Assembly (NCBI GenBank): GCA_051294375.1
Contig: CM119265.1
Location: forward strand, 11,781,818-11,845,817
Length of the DNA: 64,000 nucleotides
Direction of reading: 5' to 3'
Origin: Paraspadella gotoi
Taxonomy: Eukaryota > Chaetognatha
The notes under the pieces are model-generated. The model saw only the letters and a program-made list of their open reading frames with translations, made no database searches and was not told the origin of the DNA. The first letter of the stretch is position 1. Each line of letters starts with the position of its first letter. The position numbers were made by a program, and so were the translations under genes. Shown here in pieces: positions 11,382-24,500 of the stretch.

Positions 11382-13378
11382 CTATAATAATTTTAGCTTT
11401 TTACTTAAAAGTGTGGCGCAAAAAAGCATAAAATGGCGCTACGCACAGTGATCGAAATGAGGTTTTTTCTCGGAAAAACTATGCACATAGTGCAATTAGT
11501 TGGTTTTTATTAAGTTGTTATATTGTAAGTAGTTATATTTAAAAAACTTTATTCGTTACCTTATAAAATGGTAAATATGTTTGTATGATTTTTTAAATTT
11601 GGTAAAAAAGAAAATAATTCTATTATGGCAACGGAGGGACATGTGTGATGCTTGGGGTGTGAGGAATCTCCTAACAGCTGGCGCTCAGGGCTTTGGACCT
11701 GCATTAACATTGACAAACAACTTGCCTCTAATCTCCACATCTTAATGATAATTGGATTCAATTATGTTTCTTTCTTCTTTTGTCATTTTTTGCTTTTTAT
11801 TTTTTTTTCTCCGAGTAATAATTGTCCTAGTTAAGAACTAAAGTTTTTTGTTTTTTTTAAATAAATTTTTTTTAAAAGAATACTATACAAAATAAATTAG
11901 TTGTATCGAATTTTTGTAAAAAAAATTATTTAAAAAATCATTTGGTTATAACTAATCATGCCGGACACGGCGGACAAAAAGTCAAATATGGTAGCTTCCT
12001 GATATGATGAATCATTAAATGTAGTGGAAATGGCCGTGCTTCCGCGTGCTTCCATTTAGACTTTAGGCTAGTATTTGAAAACTTATATACAGTAAAATGC
12101 TGTTCAAGCAATTTATAATAAAAAATTAATTTTTTATCGTTAAAATGTCTACAAATAACAAAAAGTGAGCTCCAAAAAAAGAAAAGCCTTAAATCTCCAA
12201 TATGAATAATTTTTACTACCCGATATCATAAGACAGTGTTCTTGTGATACACCTGGACGGATTAAACGAAAAATTATTAACATATGATGCACCACCCTTT
12301 TTCAGAGTTAAAAAAAATATTTCGATGACTGTGCTACGCCACGCCACGCCACGCCACGTTTGATCTTCTCTCCTCCCTTTCCTCCGCCTTTTAATTTCGA
12401 TACAATCTCCGTCGATTTTTTTTTCGGTTTTAATTCTTTCAACTCGAAAAAATCTCGAATAGCGTGAAAAAGTGTTAAATTCTGGATAAAAAAAAATTAA
12501 CATTGTGTCATGACCCAACCAGTTCATCAATGTTCCAATGAGATGTATCTGTATTATCATATTAAAAGTTTAAAAAAATATTTTATCAATGCAAAGATAT
12601 TTAATAAAATAATAAATGAAAATATTAGACAAATCTACTAAACAATGGAATATACCAGAGTTCAGAAAACTTGTTTAGATTCTGAACATAATAAGGACGA
12701 GAATACACCAATTTTATACTCATACCTCAGCTTTATCTGATGATACACATTTTCAAGGTTTAAAACATAGTGAGGTTAAGCAAAGGCTTCAGCATCATAT
12801 GTTACCTTAATGTTTTTCCCAGAAATTTGTGTTCTTGATACTGTGGTACAAACAAATGTCAACTCGTCAATTAGAAAAAAAAACCTATATTTTAAGCTGA
12901 AAATTAAATTTTAGTATATTAAATATTTTTTAAAAAAATTTTTAACCTACTTAATGAAATTTTTTTTTAAAAATGGGTTATATTTTCTTTCAACTTTTAC
13001 CATCAAAATTAAGAAAATTTCATTTTGAAATTTTAGAAATTCTTAATATAAATATATATTTATATATATATATATGTAAATATAATTTTTTTTTTTATAA
13101 ATTAAAGTTCACTGGTGGTACGTTGTTCATAATTGACAATTATAATTTTCATAATTAACTTTCACGACTCTCTATTCATCAGTTTAAAGAAAATAACTTT
13201 TTGGTTTACGCTCATAAAGTAAAATTTAAAAAAACCTCAGAATAAACTGTATGTGCCAACTAAATCAATACTGATAGAAAAAAAAACAAACGAATCGGTA
13301 ATTCTGGGAAAGTTTTTTATCCTTTTTTTGAGCGGATCCTGAACACACGTTCCGATTACGAGAGGACGAGGAGACGCG
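11382..13378. other. AT-rich intergenic DNA, no gene seen
   Basis: I see no supported gene. Small landmarks are four CGCCA units near 12338-12358 and a family A fragment near 13085-13170. The rest is low-complexity AT-rich sequence. Confidence 0.3.
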
Positions 13379-13857
13379 TTAATGAGAAGCGGTGGGGCAA
13401 TTGCGAGATATGTGGCCGTATTGCTGGCAGTTGTAGCACTGCTGATTGTAACGTCCACCTCCCCCACTCTCCGTGCATTCGCGGCTAAAGTGTCCTGCGT
13501 GAAGACCAAGATCATCCGGTAATTTTTATTATTCTGGATATCACTTTAGACGAACGTTTCCGCATTACCCGGCTGCCCACAATTAAAGCAAGCTCCTCCT
13601 CCTCCGTCGCTTCCGCTTGCGCGGCCTCCGGAGGCATTTCGGTTAACACAATCCCTGGAAATGTGCCCCTCCTCGCCACAGCTATAGCAGGCGCGATTGG
13701 AAAGACCGCCGCCACGACGGGGTTCCGGACAATCCCTACTTTTTTTTTTAAATGACGGCAAATCATTCGTAATCTCATTTTTTAATACCAAATACAAATG
13801 AACTGACCTCGAAAGATGGCCGGGACCTCCACAGTTATAACAGTTACGGTCACCCAT
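13379..13857 (-). CDS. CNBP-like CCHC zinc-knuckle protein, gene A
   Basis: This small nucleic-acid-binding protein is related to CNBP/Byr3/GIS2, which bind single-stranded nucleic acids and influence translation. Three exons on the minus strand, 13808-13857, 13569-13735 and 13379-13494, join in phase to give 110 residues. Four CX2CX4HX4C knuckles are present: [42 protein letters not shown] and CYNCQQYGHISRNC. Glycine/arginine-rich linkers separate them. Introns fall inside the first and third knuckles, splitting the codons just before DC and at GH. Gene B, 1.08 kb to the right, shares exon 1 and flanking sequence, so the two arose by tandem duplication. The linker is shorter than in gene B. 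Confidence in family and structure is high; assignment to CNBP itself is uncertain because canonical CNBP has seven knuckles. Confidence 0.88.
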
Positions 13858-14413
13858 TTTGATAGAAAGATTCAAGATTAAGTTTCTATATCACCTCTTA
13901 TTTGGATCAAAATCTTGTAAATATTAAAAAATAAGGCATTGTCGAATCAACATAAAACAACACAATTACCATTTGCATTGAAATAATAGTATACAAAAGT
14001 ATATTGTAATTCCACTTACAAACATCATGTAAACGCGATGCAATAGTAATTCAGCAATTTTTAAGATTACACAAAGATTACACAATACTCATAAAAAACT
14101 GACTCTGTAGCAAAAAAAATAAAATGAAGCTAAAAATTCTTCTGGAAACAACACTCAAGGAATAAAAAGCCATAGGATCACCATAGTAAATACCATCAGA
14201 CCAAGTACAACTATGGTAAATAAAAGATGGGGCAAAACGAATAGTTAATCTAACTCTTTTTGTTTACAGCTACGAAAAACTTAAAAACTGGAAGAAAAAA
14301 CAAAGAACTCACAAAAACAATAATATAAAAAGCAAAAAAGTTTTGAGACGTAGAACATAAAAAATTTGCAACCCCGCTTATGAAAAAAAAGATGGTTAAA
14401 CGACTGATTGTCG

Positions 14414-14939
14414 TTAATTCGGACAATCCCGTGAAAAGTGGCCAGCTTTGTGGCAATTGTAGCACTCATCGTTGTTTCGTCGAGGCTCCGTGCATTCGCG
14501 AGAGAAGTGACCTGCAAATTTGAAAAAAAAAGTTTATTCCACTACACAGAAGAATGATTGCTGTCCTTTTTACCAGTCTGCCCGCAATTAAAGCAGGCCC
14601 CGCCGCCACCACCTCCCCGGCCACGAGACCCACGGCCCCCACCGACTCCGTCGCGATACCCAGAAGATTCGCTTTTATTCGGACAATCCCGTGAGATGTG
14701 ACCAGACTCCCCACAATTGTAACAATTACGAGTGCTGCTGCCGCCACCTCCACCATAACCACTACCTCCATAGCCTCTGCCGCCGCTGCCTCTGTAACTA
14801 CCACCGCTTGAATGTCCTTCCGGGCAATTTCTATATGAAGTTTAGTATAGTTTAGTATAGTTTAGTATACCAAATACAAATGGACTGACCTCGAAAGATG
14901 TCCGGGACCTCCACAGTTATAACAGTTACGGTCACCCAT
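14414..14939 (-). CDS. CNBP-like CCHC zinc-knuckle protein, gene B
   Basis: This is the second member of the tandem array. The exons are 14890-14939, 14574-14830 and 14414-14511, in phase, giving 134 residues. The first 17 residues match gene A. Four CCHC knuckles follow: the first from exon 1/2, then [28 protein letters not shown] and [14 protein letters not shown]. Between knuckles 1 and 2 is a glycine/tyrosine/arginine-rich linker, and between 2 and 3 an RGG-like run ([11 protein letters not shown]), typical of RNA binding. Intron 2 is only 62 bases, a useful reference for the huge intron in gene C. The neighbouring flanks at 13858-14030 and 14940-15110 are nearly the same, as are 14080-14480 and 15160-15570, giving a repeat unit of about 1.08 kb. 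Confidence 0.88.
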
Positions 14940-15504
14940 TTTGATAGAAAGATTCAAGCTATAAGTTTCTATATCCCTTATTATTTGGATCAAAATCTTG
15001 TAAATATTAAAAAGTAAGGCATTGTCGAATCAACATAAAACAACACAATTACCATTTGCATTGAAAGAATAGTATACGAAGGTATATAGTAATTCAACAT
15101 ACAAACATGTGGAGACGATGCAATAGTAATTTGGCAATTTTTATGAAAGATTAGGCAATTTCTACAAACTCATAAAAAACTGACTCTGGAGCAAAAAAAT
15201 TAAAATGAAGCTAAAAATTCTTCTGGAAACAACACTCAAGGAATAAAAGCCATAGGATCACCCTAGTAAATACCATAAGACCAAGTAAAAATATGGTAAA
15301 TAAAAAAAGGGGGAAAACAATTAGTGTGTTCATCTTAAACTAAGTCTTTTTTATTCATTTGAAGTAATGAAAAACTTAAAAACTGTAAAAAAAAAAAGAA
15401 CTCACAAAAACAATATAAAAAGCAAAAAAGTTCTAAGACGTAGAAAAGAAAAAAATTGCGACCCCTGCTCTCATGAAAAAAGATGGTTAAAAGACTGATC
15501 GTCA

Positions 15505-18500
15505 TTAATTCGGACAATCTCGCGAAAAGTGGCCAGTTTTGTGGCAATTGTAGCACTCATCGTTATTGCGTCGAGGCTCCGTGCATTCGCGCGAAAAGTG
15601 ACCTGCAAATTTAAAAAAAAAAAAACAAGTTTGAGCAAACAATGTCGGATCTGCCTACAATAATAAGCTAACCCGATGATAAATCATGGTAATTTTTTCT
15701 GACTTTCAATTTGTGATCTTAAGTAGGGTAGTCTGGTGATTTTTTATTTTTATTAAGAAAATTTTTTTTCACGTGCTGTCATGTAGCAGACATCGTTAGC
15801 TTTCATATGATACCTCTATGGCGAGAGAATAAAAGAATCGTTTTTAGTTTCATACATTTATTCGCGAGAGAGAGAAAAAACAGAGTGAATACAAATTCAA
15901 TAATCATAACTGATCCAACGGTAAAAATTGATACGGTTTCAGATGACGTCATACGAGGTCACATGAGGTAAGTAAAATGCAGAAGAGGTCGCTGACCCAA
16001 AAAGAGCATCGCTACATCCCCCCTTCTACTCGACGTACGAAAGTAAAGTACGAGTTGAAACAAACTACAAAACTATCATTAATGACTATGATTATGTAAG
16101 AAACGAATTACATAGGAAATGAACGGATCTTTAAAAGTAAATAAAACAAAAAACAAAAAAAAAATACGGAATGTAATTAAAAATGAGTTTGAAAAGATTT
16201 TCCCCCTAATCTTCGAAGTCATTTTGTTGATTGTCAGGTGGACGGAGTGTTTCTGGAAGGGGCATTCGGCATGCACGTGGAGGTTGACGAGAGGGAGTTT
16301 CTTGTGGGAGCTGCCGTGCCCTGCGTGGTTCTCGAGCTTCTGGTAGAGTTTGTTGAGGGATCTGGCGAGTTGAAGGCCTTCCTCGGCGAGGGAGCTGAGG
16401 AGGTTGAGTTATGCTAGATGGGTCAAGATGCGCGACTTTAAGACGATCAACAGATATTGAGTCCGAACCGCGTCCAGGAAGTTCTACGACAAAATGTTTT
16501 AATATGTTCTAATACTGGAATTGGTCCTTGGTATGGAGCCTGGAGTGGACCAACATGACCATCTCGTCAAACGAAGACGTATTCTGCTACCTTGAGTGCT
16601 TCGGGGAACGATGATGGTGGGATTCCATGATATATGACTGGTTGAGGAAGCAAGGTAGTAAAGTTGTTGGAGGATATGAGGAGATGCAGCAGTGTCATCT
16701 GAAGTTGAAGCAAGGCCAGGGATGAGATCGCCAGGTATAGTGAGTGATTCTCCAAAAACCATCTCAGCTGCAGAGGCTTCCAGATCGGGCTTTAGTGCTG
16801 TTCTAAGGCCTAACAATGTCCATGGAAGCTCGTGAAACCATCTTTCTGATTGTTCCTCACAGCGAGTTTTTAGTGATGCTTTTAAGTCACGATGGAATCN
16901 NNNNNNNNNNNNNNNNNNNNNNNNNNNNNNNNNNNNNNNNNNNNNNNNNNNNNNNNNNNNNNNNNNNNNNNNNNNNNNNNNNNNNNNNNNNNNNNNNNNN
17001 NNNNNNNNNNNNNNNNNNNNNNNNNNNNNNNNNNNNNNNNNNNNNNNNNNNNNNNNNTCTCAACCATGCCATTAGTCTGAGGATGATATGCAGTTTGTTG
17101 AGCGTGTTTGTATCCGATATATTGTGCTAGCTGTCGCCAAAACTCGGATGTAAACTGTGGTCCACGATCAGTAACTACAAGTGAAGGAATCCCAAAACGT
17201 TGTACCCATCCATGAAGGAAAGCAATGGCAAGGTTATGAGCGGAAGTTTCTCGTAATGGCATGGCTTCAGGCCAACACGAAAATCTGTCTACAATAGTTA
17301 GTAGATGTGTATGACCTTCAGAAAGTGGGAGTGGTCCAACAACATCAATGTGAACATGTGCAAAACGTCGTGGTGGTGGCTCAAAATTGACAAGAGGTGC
17401 TCTTACATGTTGCTGCACCCTAGATCGCTGACATGTTATGCATGTTCTAGCCCAGTTAACAATGTCTTTCGCGGCAAAGGACCATACAAATCGTTGGAGC
17501 ACTAAAGATTTTGTGCGGTTAATTCCTGGATGAGATAATCCATGGAGAGCATCAAAACACACCGTTTCCATGCAGGAGGAACAAACGGCCGAACTTTGCC
17601 TTGCGAGATGTCACACCAGAGGCTAGAATCTGAAATTGGGATGTGTTGGAATCAGAGATGTGGAAGCGATCGATTTTTCCGCCGCTGCCAATCCGACGCT
17701 TCCAAGACCCCTCCCGCTCCCGTTTTCGGGTGCAATCCTTACTTTTTTAGCCCGGATCGCTTTCGGTTTCGAGTGCACATCGCTTCCTTCCTTTAGAAAT
17801 TTTACATTTGTTATTATTTATAAAAATACTCTCTTTAGACATGTAATTCATTGGTAAAATAATTTTAAACAATCTTTTTTGTTAACAAATAACAAGTAAA
17901 ATTTTTACACAAAAAATTGTAAGATTTGTAAGATTGTAAGAATCGTTCAAGTGGAAATGAGTTTAAATAAAAAAAAACAAAAAACCTTTTTCCCTATTTG
18001 TTTTTTATTTTTTATTAAATATAAATACAAGCTGCATTAATTATTCAATTAATCAATTAATTAATCAATCATTCAATCAACTAAACAACTAATCAATCAA
18101 AATCATTTAAAAAATTAATGAATCAATTTTTTATCAATCAATCAATTAAATAATCAATTAATTTATCAATCAACTAATTAATAAATTTATTTATCAATAA
18201 ATTATTAAAATAACCAATTAATTAATCAATTAATCAATCAATTAAACAATGTCAGTGTTATCATTGTCATCTCCAACGTCGTTGTTGCTTTTGTCCTGGT
18301 CAGTGACCTGACAAAAAGACCTAAAAATTAATAGGCCTGATATGAATTTATTTTATTTGATCAATCAATCATTCAATTAATCATAATGGTGCTATCCTTG
18401 TTGTCATCATAATTATCAATCAGGGTAGTCATTTCTTTTGTCATAATAAAAAGTTAAAAAACAAACAAGTTTGAGCTAACAATGCCAGAATGATCAGTTA

Positions 18501-21500
18501 ATTAATTATTCAATCAATTAATCAAATATTCAATCAATCATCAAAAAAATTAAGCAATCAATCAATTTGTCATCGTCGGTATTATCATTGTCGTGGTTGC
18601 CATCATTAATTAATTAAACTCCTTTATCTTTGTTGTACATTGCAAAAATGTATCTTTATTATTTATTTATCCCTGTTGTTTTGTTCTTTTTCTCTCTCTC
18701 TCTCTTCTTTCTTTAACAAGTTTCACTTCTTTTCACAACTCACTCAATCTGCCCTTACCTTCAACCTGTCCTCACAATCTGACCACTATTCTTCTCACCA
18801 CTTTGTTGGAAAAACTTTTACCCTCCCTTCTCTCTCTCTCTCTCTCTCTCTCTCTATTGAATGTCATATGCTGATGAAGGCTTGAAGTAAACAAGCCGAA
18901 ACATGCATGTCCACTATTAATTAAAAATCGTTGTTACAAATTCAAAATTCTTTGCTTTCTCTAAAATTAATTAATTGAAAATATTTCTATAATGTTTGCG
19001 GTGACTCAATACAAAAATTTATAAAAAAATTTGAGGCGAGTTTTTTGTGATAAAAAAACCTGGTATTATCAAAAACAGTAAAAAAAGTAAAAATAATAAA
19101 AATAATAATAACAACAACTCGTATTTACATTGGCTGAGAAAAAGGTCAGCCATAACAAGATTAGTAAAAACAGGTCATTCTTATTGACCACTACTGTACT
19201 ACGGCTCACAAAGTACAAAGACTTCGTCGTCGTTTCGTCATTGTATTCATCGCCGTTGTCGTCTTTGTTCAAATCATTTGAGCTCCCAAATGTTCGATGT
19301 TATTATTTTAATTAATTAATATGTAATTAATTAAATAATTTATTTTTTTTCAAATATTAATAATTAACCGCTAATGATTGTGGGCAGATCCGGCATTGTT
19401 TGCTCAAACTTGTTTATTAATAATTTTGATTTATTTATTTATATATTTTTTTATTTGCTTTTTTGATCAGTGCAAGAGGGGAAAAGAGAAAGAAGATAGA
19501 GAGAGAGAGTGTGTTTAGAGATTTAAGTATGTATAAGCATAATATTATGCAATATTGCAATAAAACAGATCAATCCTTTTGGTTTAAACTTGTTTGTAAC
19601 ATGAAAAACGTTATAGATTTTTAAAAAAAGACTTAAATTTAAATAAAAATAATAAAAATATAAGAAATAAAATTTTTAGTTTTATAGAATTAAAAAAGTT
19701 TAATTTAAATTTTAATTTAACTTAATTACAGTTTTTTTCAGATAGAAAAAAAAATTTTTCAAGCTCAGATTTTATTTGAATATATTAAAAAAATCAATAC
19801 CTTGGTTCTGAACAGCGCAAATAGTTGCTAGAAGTTGTTCCCAAGCAATGTGGGCGATTTTTTGTGTGGAAGTGGTTGAAACAGCATCAATATCAACACG
19901 AGAGAGAGCATCAGCTACTATATTGGCTTTACCTTCAATAAATTGTACGTCAGTTGTGTATTCTGCTATTGCACTGAGTTGATAACTTTGTCTCATAGAG
20001 TGTGGTTCTGCCTTCTTGACGAGACCAGGGACTANNNNNNNNNNNNNNNNNNNNNNNNNTCCCAAAACGTTGTACCCATCCATGAAGGAAAGCAATGGCA
20101 AGGTTATGAGCGGAAGTTTCTCGTAATGGCATGGCTTCAGGCCAACACGAAAATCTGTCCTACAATAGTTAGTAGATGTGTATGACCTTCAGAAAGTGGG
20201 AGTGGTCCAACAACATCAATGTGAACATGTGCAAAACGTCGTGGTGTTGGCTCAAAATTGACAAGAGGTGCTCTTACATGTTGCTGCACCCTAGATCGCT
20301 GACATGTTATGCATGTTCTAGCCCAGTTAACAATGTCTTTCGCGGCAAAGGACCATACAAATCGTTGGAGCACTAAAGATTTTGTGCGGTTAATTCCTGG
20401 ATGAGATAATCCATGGAGAGCATCAAAAACACACCGTTTCCATGCAGGAGGAACAAACGGCCGAACTTTGCCTTGCGAGATGTCACACCAGAGGCTAGAA
20501 TCTGAAATTGGGATGTGTTGGAATCAGAGATGTGGAAGCGATCGATTTTTCCGCCGCTGCCAATCCGACGCTTCCAAGACCCCTCCCGCTCCCGTTTTCG
20601 GGTGCAATCCTTACTTTTTTAGCCCGGATCGCTTTCGGTTTCGAGTGCACATCGCTTCCTTCCTTTAGAAATTTTACATTTGTTATTATTTATAAAAATA
20701 CTCTCTTTAGACATGTAATTCATTGGTAAAATAATTTTAAACAATCTTTTTTGTTAACAAATAACAAGTAAAATTTTTACTACAAAAAATTGTAAGATTT
20801 GTAAGATTGTAAGAATCGTTCAAGTGGAAATGAGTTTAAATAAAAAAAAACAAAAAACCTTTTTCCCTATTTGTTTTTTATTTTTTATTAAATATAAATA
20901 CAAGCTGCATTAATTATTCAATTAATCAATTAATTAATCAATCATTCAATCAACTAAACAACTAATCAATCAAAATCATTTAAAAAATTAATGAATCAAT
21001 TTTTTTATCAATCAATCAATTAAATAATCAATTAATTTATCAATCAACTAATTAATAAATTTATTTATCAATAAATTATTAAAATAACCAATTAATTAAT
21101 CAATTAATCAATCAATTAAACAATGTCAGTGTTATCATTGTCATCTCCAACGTCGTTGTTGCTTTTGTCCTGGTCAGTGACCTGACAAAAAGACCTAAAA
21201 ATTAATAGGCCTGATATGAATTTATTTTATTTGATCAATCAATCATTCAATTAATCATAATGGTGCTATCCTTGTTGTCATCATAATTATCATCAGGGTA
21301 GTCATTTCTTTTGTCATAATAAAAAGTTAAAAAACAAACAAGTTTGAGCTAACAATGCCAGAACTGATCAGTTAATTAATTATTCAATCAATTAATCAAA
21401 TATTCAATCAATCAATCAAAAAATTAAGCAATCAATCAATTTGTCATCGTCGGTATTATCATTGTCGTGGTTGCCATCATTAATTAATTAAACTCCTTTA

Positions 21501-24500
21501 TCTTTGTTGTACATTGCAAAAATGTATCTTTATTATTTATTTATCCCTGTTGTTTTGTTTCTTTTTCTCTCTCTCTCTCTCTTTCTTTAACAAGTTTCAC
21601 TTCTTTTCACAACTCACTCAATCTGCCCTTACCTTCAACCTGTCCTCACATCTGACCACTATTCTGTCTCACCACTTTGTTGGAAAAACTTTTATTCTCT
21701 CTCTCTCTCTCTCTCTCTATTGAATGTCATATGCTGATGAAGGCTTGAAGTAAACAAGCCGAAACATGTCCAACTATTAATTAAAAATCGTTGTTACAAA
21801 TTCAAAATTCTTTGCTTTCTCTAAATTAATTAATTGAAATATTTCTATAATGTTTGCGGTGACTCAATACAAAATTTATAAAAAATTTGAGGCGAGTTTT
21901 TTGTGATAAAAAAAACCTGGTATTATCAAAAACAGTAAAAAAGTAAAAATAATAAAAATAATAATAACAACAACTCGTATTTACATTGGCTGAGAAAAAG
22001 GTCAGCCATAACAAGATTAGGTAAAAACAGGTCATTCTTATTGACCACTACTGTACTACGGCTCACAAAGTACAAAGACTTCGTCGTCGTTTTCGTCATT
22101 GTATTCATCGCCGTTGTCGTCTTTGTTCAAATCATTTGAGCTCCCAAATGTTCGATGTTATTATTTTAATTAATTAATATGTAATTAATTAAATAATTTA
22201 TTTTTTTTCAATTAATTAATCAATTAATTACCGCTAATGATTGTGGGCAGATCCGGCATTGTTTGCTCAAACTTGTTTATTAATAATTTTGATTTATTTA
22301 TTTTATATATTTTTTTATTTGCTTTTTTGATCAGTGCAAGAGGGGAAAAGAGAAAGAAGATAGAGAGAGAGAGTGTGTTAGAGATTTAAGTATGTATAAG
22401 CATAATATTATGCAATATTGCCAATAAAACAGATCAATCCTTTTGGTTTAAACTTGTTTGTAACATGAAAAACGTTATAGATTTTTAAAAAAAAGACTTA
22501 AATTTAAATAAAAATAATAAAAATATAAGAAATAAAATTTTTAGTTTTATAGAATTAAAAAAGTTTAATTTAAATTTTAATTTAACTTAATTACAGTTTT
22601 TTTCAGATAGAAAAAAAAAATTTTTCAGCTCAGATTTTATTTGAATATATTAAAAAGAATAATTAAAAAAATTAATATGTAATTTTTTTCATAGATTCTC
22701 GACCAAAGAGGAAAAGAGAATAAAAGGAAAAAAAATAAAAGAAGAGAATAAGAAAAAGTGAATAAAAAAATTAGGAGCAAACAATTTTAAATGTTGAAAA
22801 TAAATATTAAAAACAAATTTTTAAAAGAAAAATCAAGAAAGAGCAGGGGGTTGCAAAGATTTTAATACATTAAATACCTTTCATTTGTAACCAATAAAAA
22901 CAAATGACCAGGAAGCGAACACGCAGGGTTATTATAGCTTCCGGGTTCAATCCTTTATTCTCAATTTTTCTATCGCTCCCGGTTTCGGGTTCTTCAAAAA
23001 TCGGCCGCTTCCACAGTGTTCGCTTTCGCTTACGCTTTCCGGATCGCGTCCACATCTCTGGTTGGAATTTAAAGCCACTCTGTGGGACATTCAGTAGGCG
23101 TTTAAGCTCTTCATCATTCTTCTGATCTTCAGCCATGGCTACAAAATCAATACCTTGGTTCTGAACAGCGCAAATAGTTGCTAGAAGTTGTTCCCAAGCA
23201 ATGTGGGCGATTTTTTGTGTGGAAGTGGTTGAAACAGCATCAATATCAACACGAGAGAGAGCATCAGCTACTATATTGGCTTTACCTTCAATAAATTGTA
23301 CGTCAGTTGTGTATTCTGCTATTGCACTGAGTTGATAACTTTGTCTCATAGAGTGTGGTTCTGCCTTCTTGACGAGACCAGGGACTAGTGAGTTGTGATC
23401 TGAAAAGAGAGTAAATGGACGTCCCTCCAGAAAAGGACGAAAATAACGAACAGATTGGAAAGCAGCAAATAACTCTCTGAAGGGTGGCCAGTGCAAGTGG
23501 CCTCCATTCGACAGAGGAGCTGAGAAAAATGCAAGTGGCTTCCACTGATTGTCAGTAGCCTGTTCTAGTAGGCTACCGATAGCAAGATTAGAGGTGTCTC
23601 CGTCAGAGCCAGTTTTGCGCCGTCAACAGGGTGAACAAGAAGAGTTGCTTTAGCAAGAGCTTTTTTGATATTATCAAATGCAACATCACATTCTTTTGGC
23701 CAATCTAGGGTTTTAGGTTTTCCTCTGAGGATGCTGTATAAAGGTTGGCCTCATTGGGATTGTATTTCATGGTTTATTTCACTTTTTAATTCTTTTTCCA
23801 AGTTTTTATTTTAAGGTTGCGATTTTATTTTGTTTTTGTCGGGATTACCATATGGCGAGAGAATAAAAGAATCGTTTTTAATTTCATACATTTATTCGCG
23901 AGAGAGAGAAAAAACAGAGTGAATACAAATTCAATAATCATAACAGATTCAACGGTAAAAATTGATACGGTTTCAGATGACGTCATACAAGATCACATGA
24001 GGTAAGTAAAATGCAGAAGAGGTACAGAAAATTTTTGTTTATATCAGAAACATAATTCAATATTTTCTCTTTCAGAATCTATATTTATTTATTTTTTTAA
24101 ATGTGGCCAAGTGTGTTTAATTTAATTTCAAAAGTTGTTATACTTTTGACTAATATTCCGATCAAGATTTTCAAAAAATCCTTTGAAACATTTTTAAAAA
24201 AATATATGGAACAGATGCCCCATAATTATGGCTTTAATATGATACCAGTCTCATCGTTCTTTGATATCTTTTGAACCAAAAGTTCAAAAGATACCACTCT
24301 GATATCCCCTTGGCCTGATAAGCCTGCCGTTGGCCCTCCTCTCGCCTGATGGTGAGGCGGGCCATTGCCTGTTCTAGCCTGCTTCGGCGCAGGGGATACA
24401 GACTCCTCTCCCTCCTCCTGCAGCCGTCGTTTTGGGCGACGCTCAGTGCGAGGAGAGTCACACCAAGTTGCTGTAGGCTTGGGAGAGGCATCGGACGTCC

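Larger units (their letters stand above)
17653..19789. mobile_element. hAT-like element, duplicated partial copy
   Basis: The left end starts CAGAGATGTGGAAGCG, preceded by GTTGGAAT. The block matches 20525-22650 almost base for base with small indels, but the right end is missing: at about 19790 it jumps into Gypsy RNase H sequence. It contains the nested pieces described for the second copy, including a hammerhead-like motif. It is probably an assembly duplicate. Confidence 0.6.
20525..23060. mobile_element. hAT-like element with 8-bp target duplication
   Basis: The ends are inverted: CAGAGATGTGGAAGCGATC at the left and GATCGCGTCCACATCTCTG at the right. The 8 bases outside both ends are identical, GTTGGAAT (20517-20524 and 23061-23068). 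An 8-bp duplication and CAGAGATG-type ends are characteristic of hAT transposons. No transposase frame is visible, so it is non-autonomous, and later elements are nested inside it. It interrupts the Gypsy pol between RNase H and integrase. Confidence 0.75.

Noticed and set aside
16816-17130. Coding frames across the N gap
   Set aside because: The translated middle is undetermined sequence.
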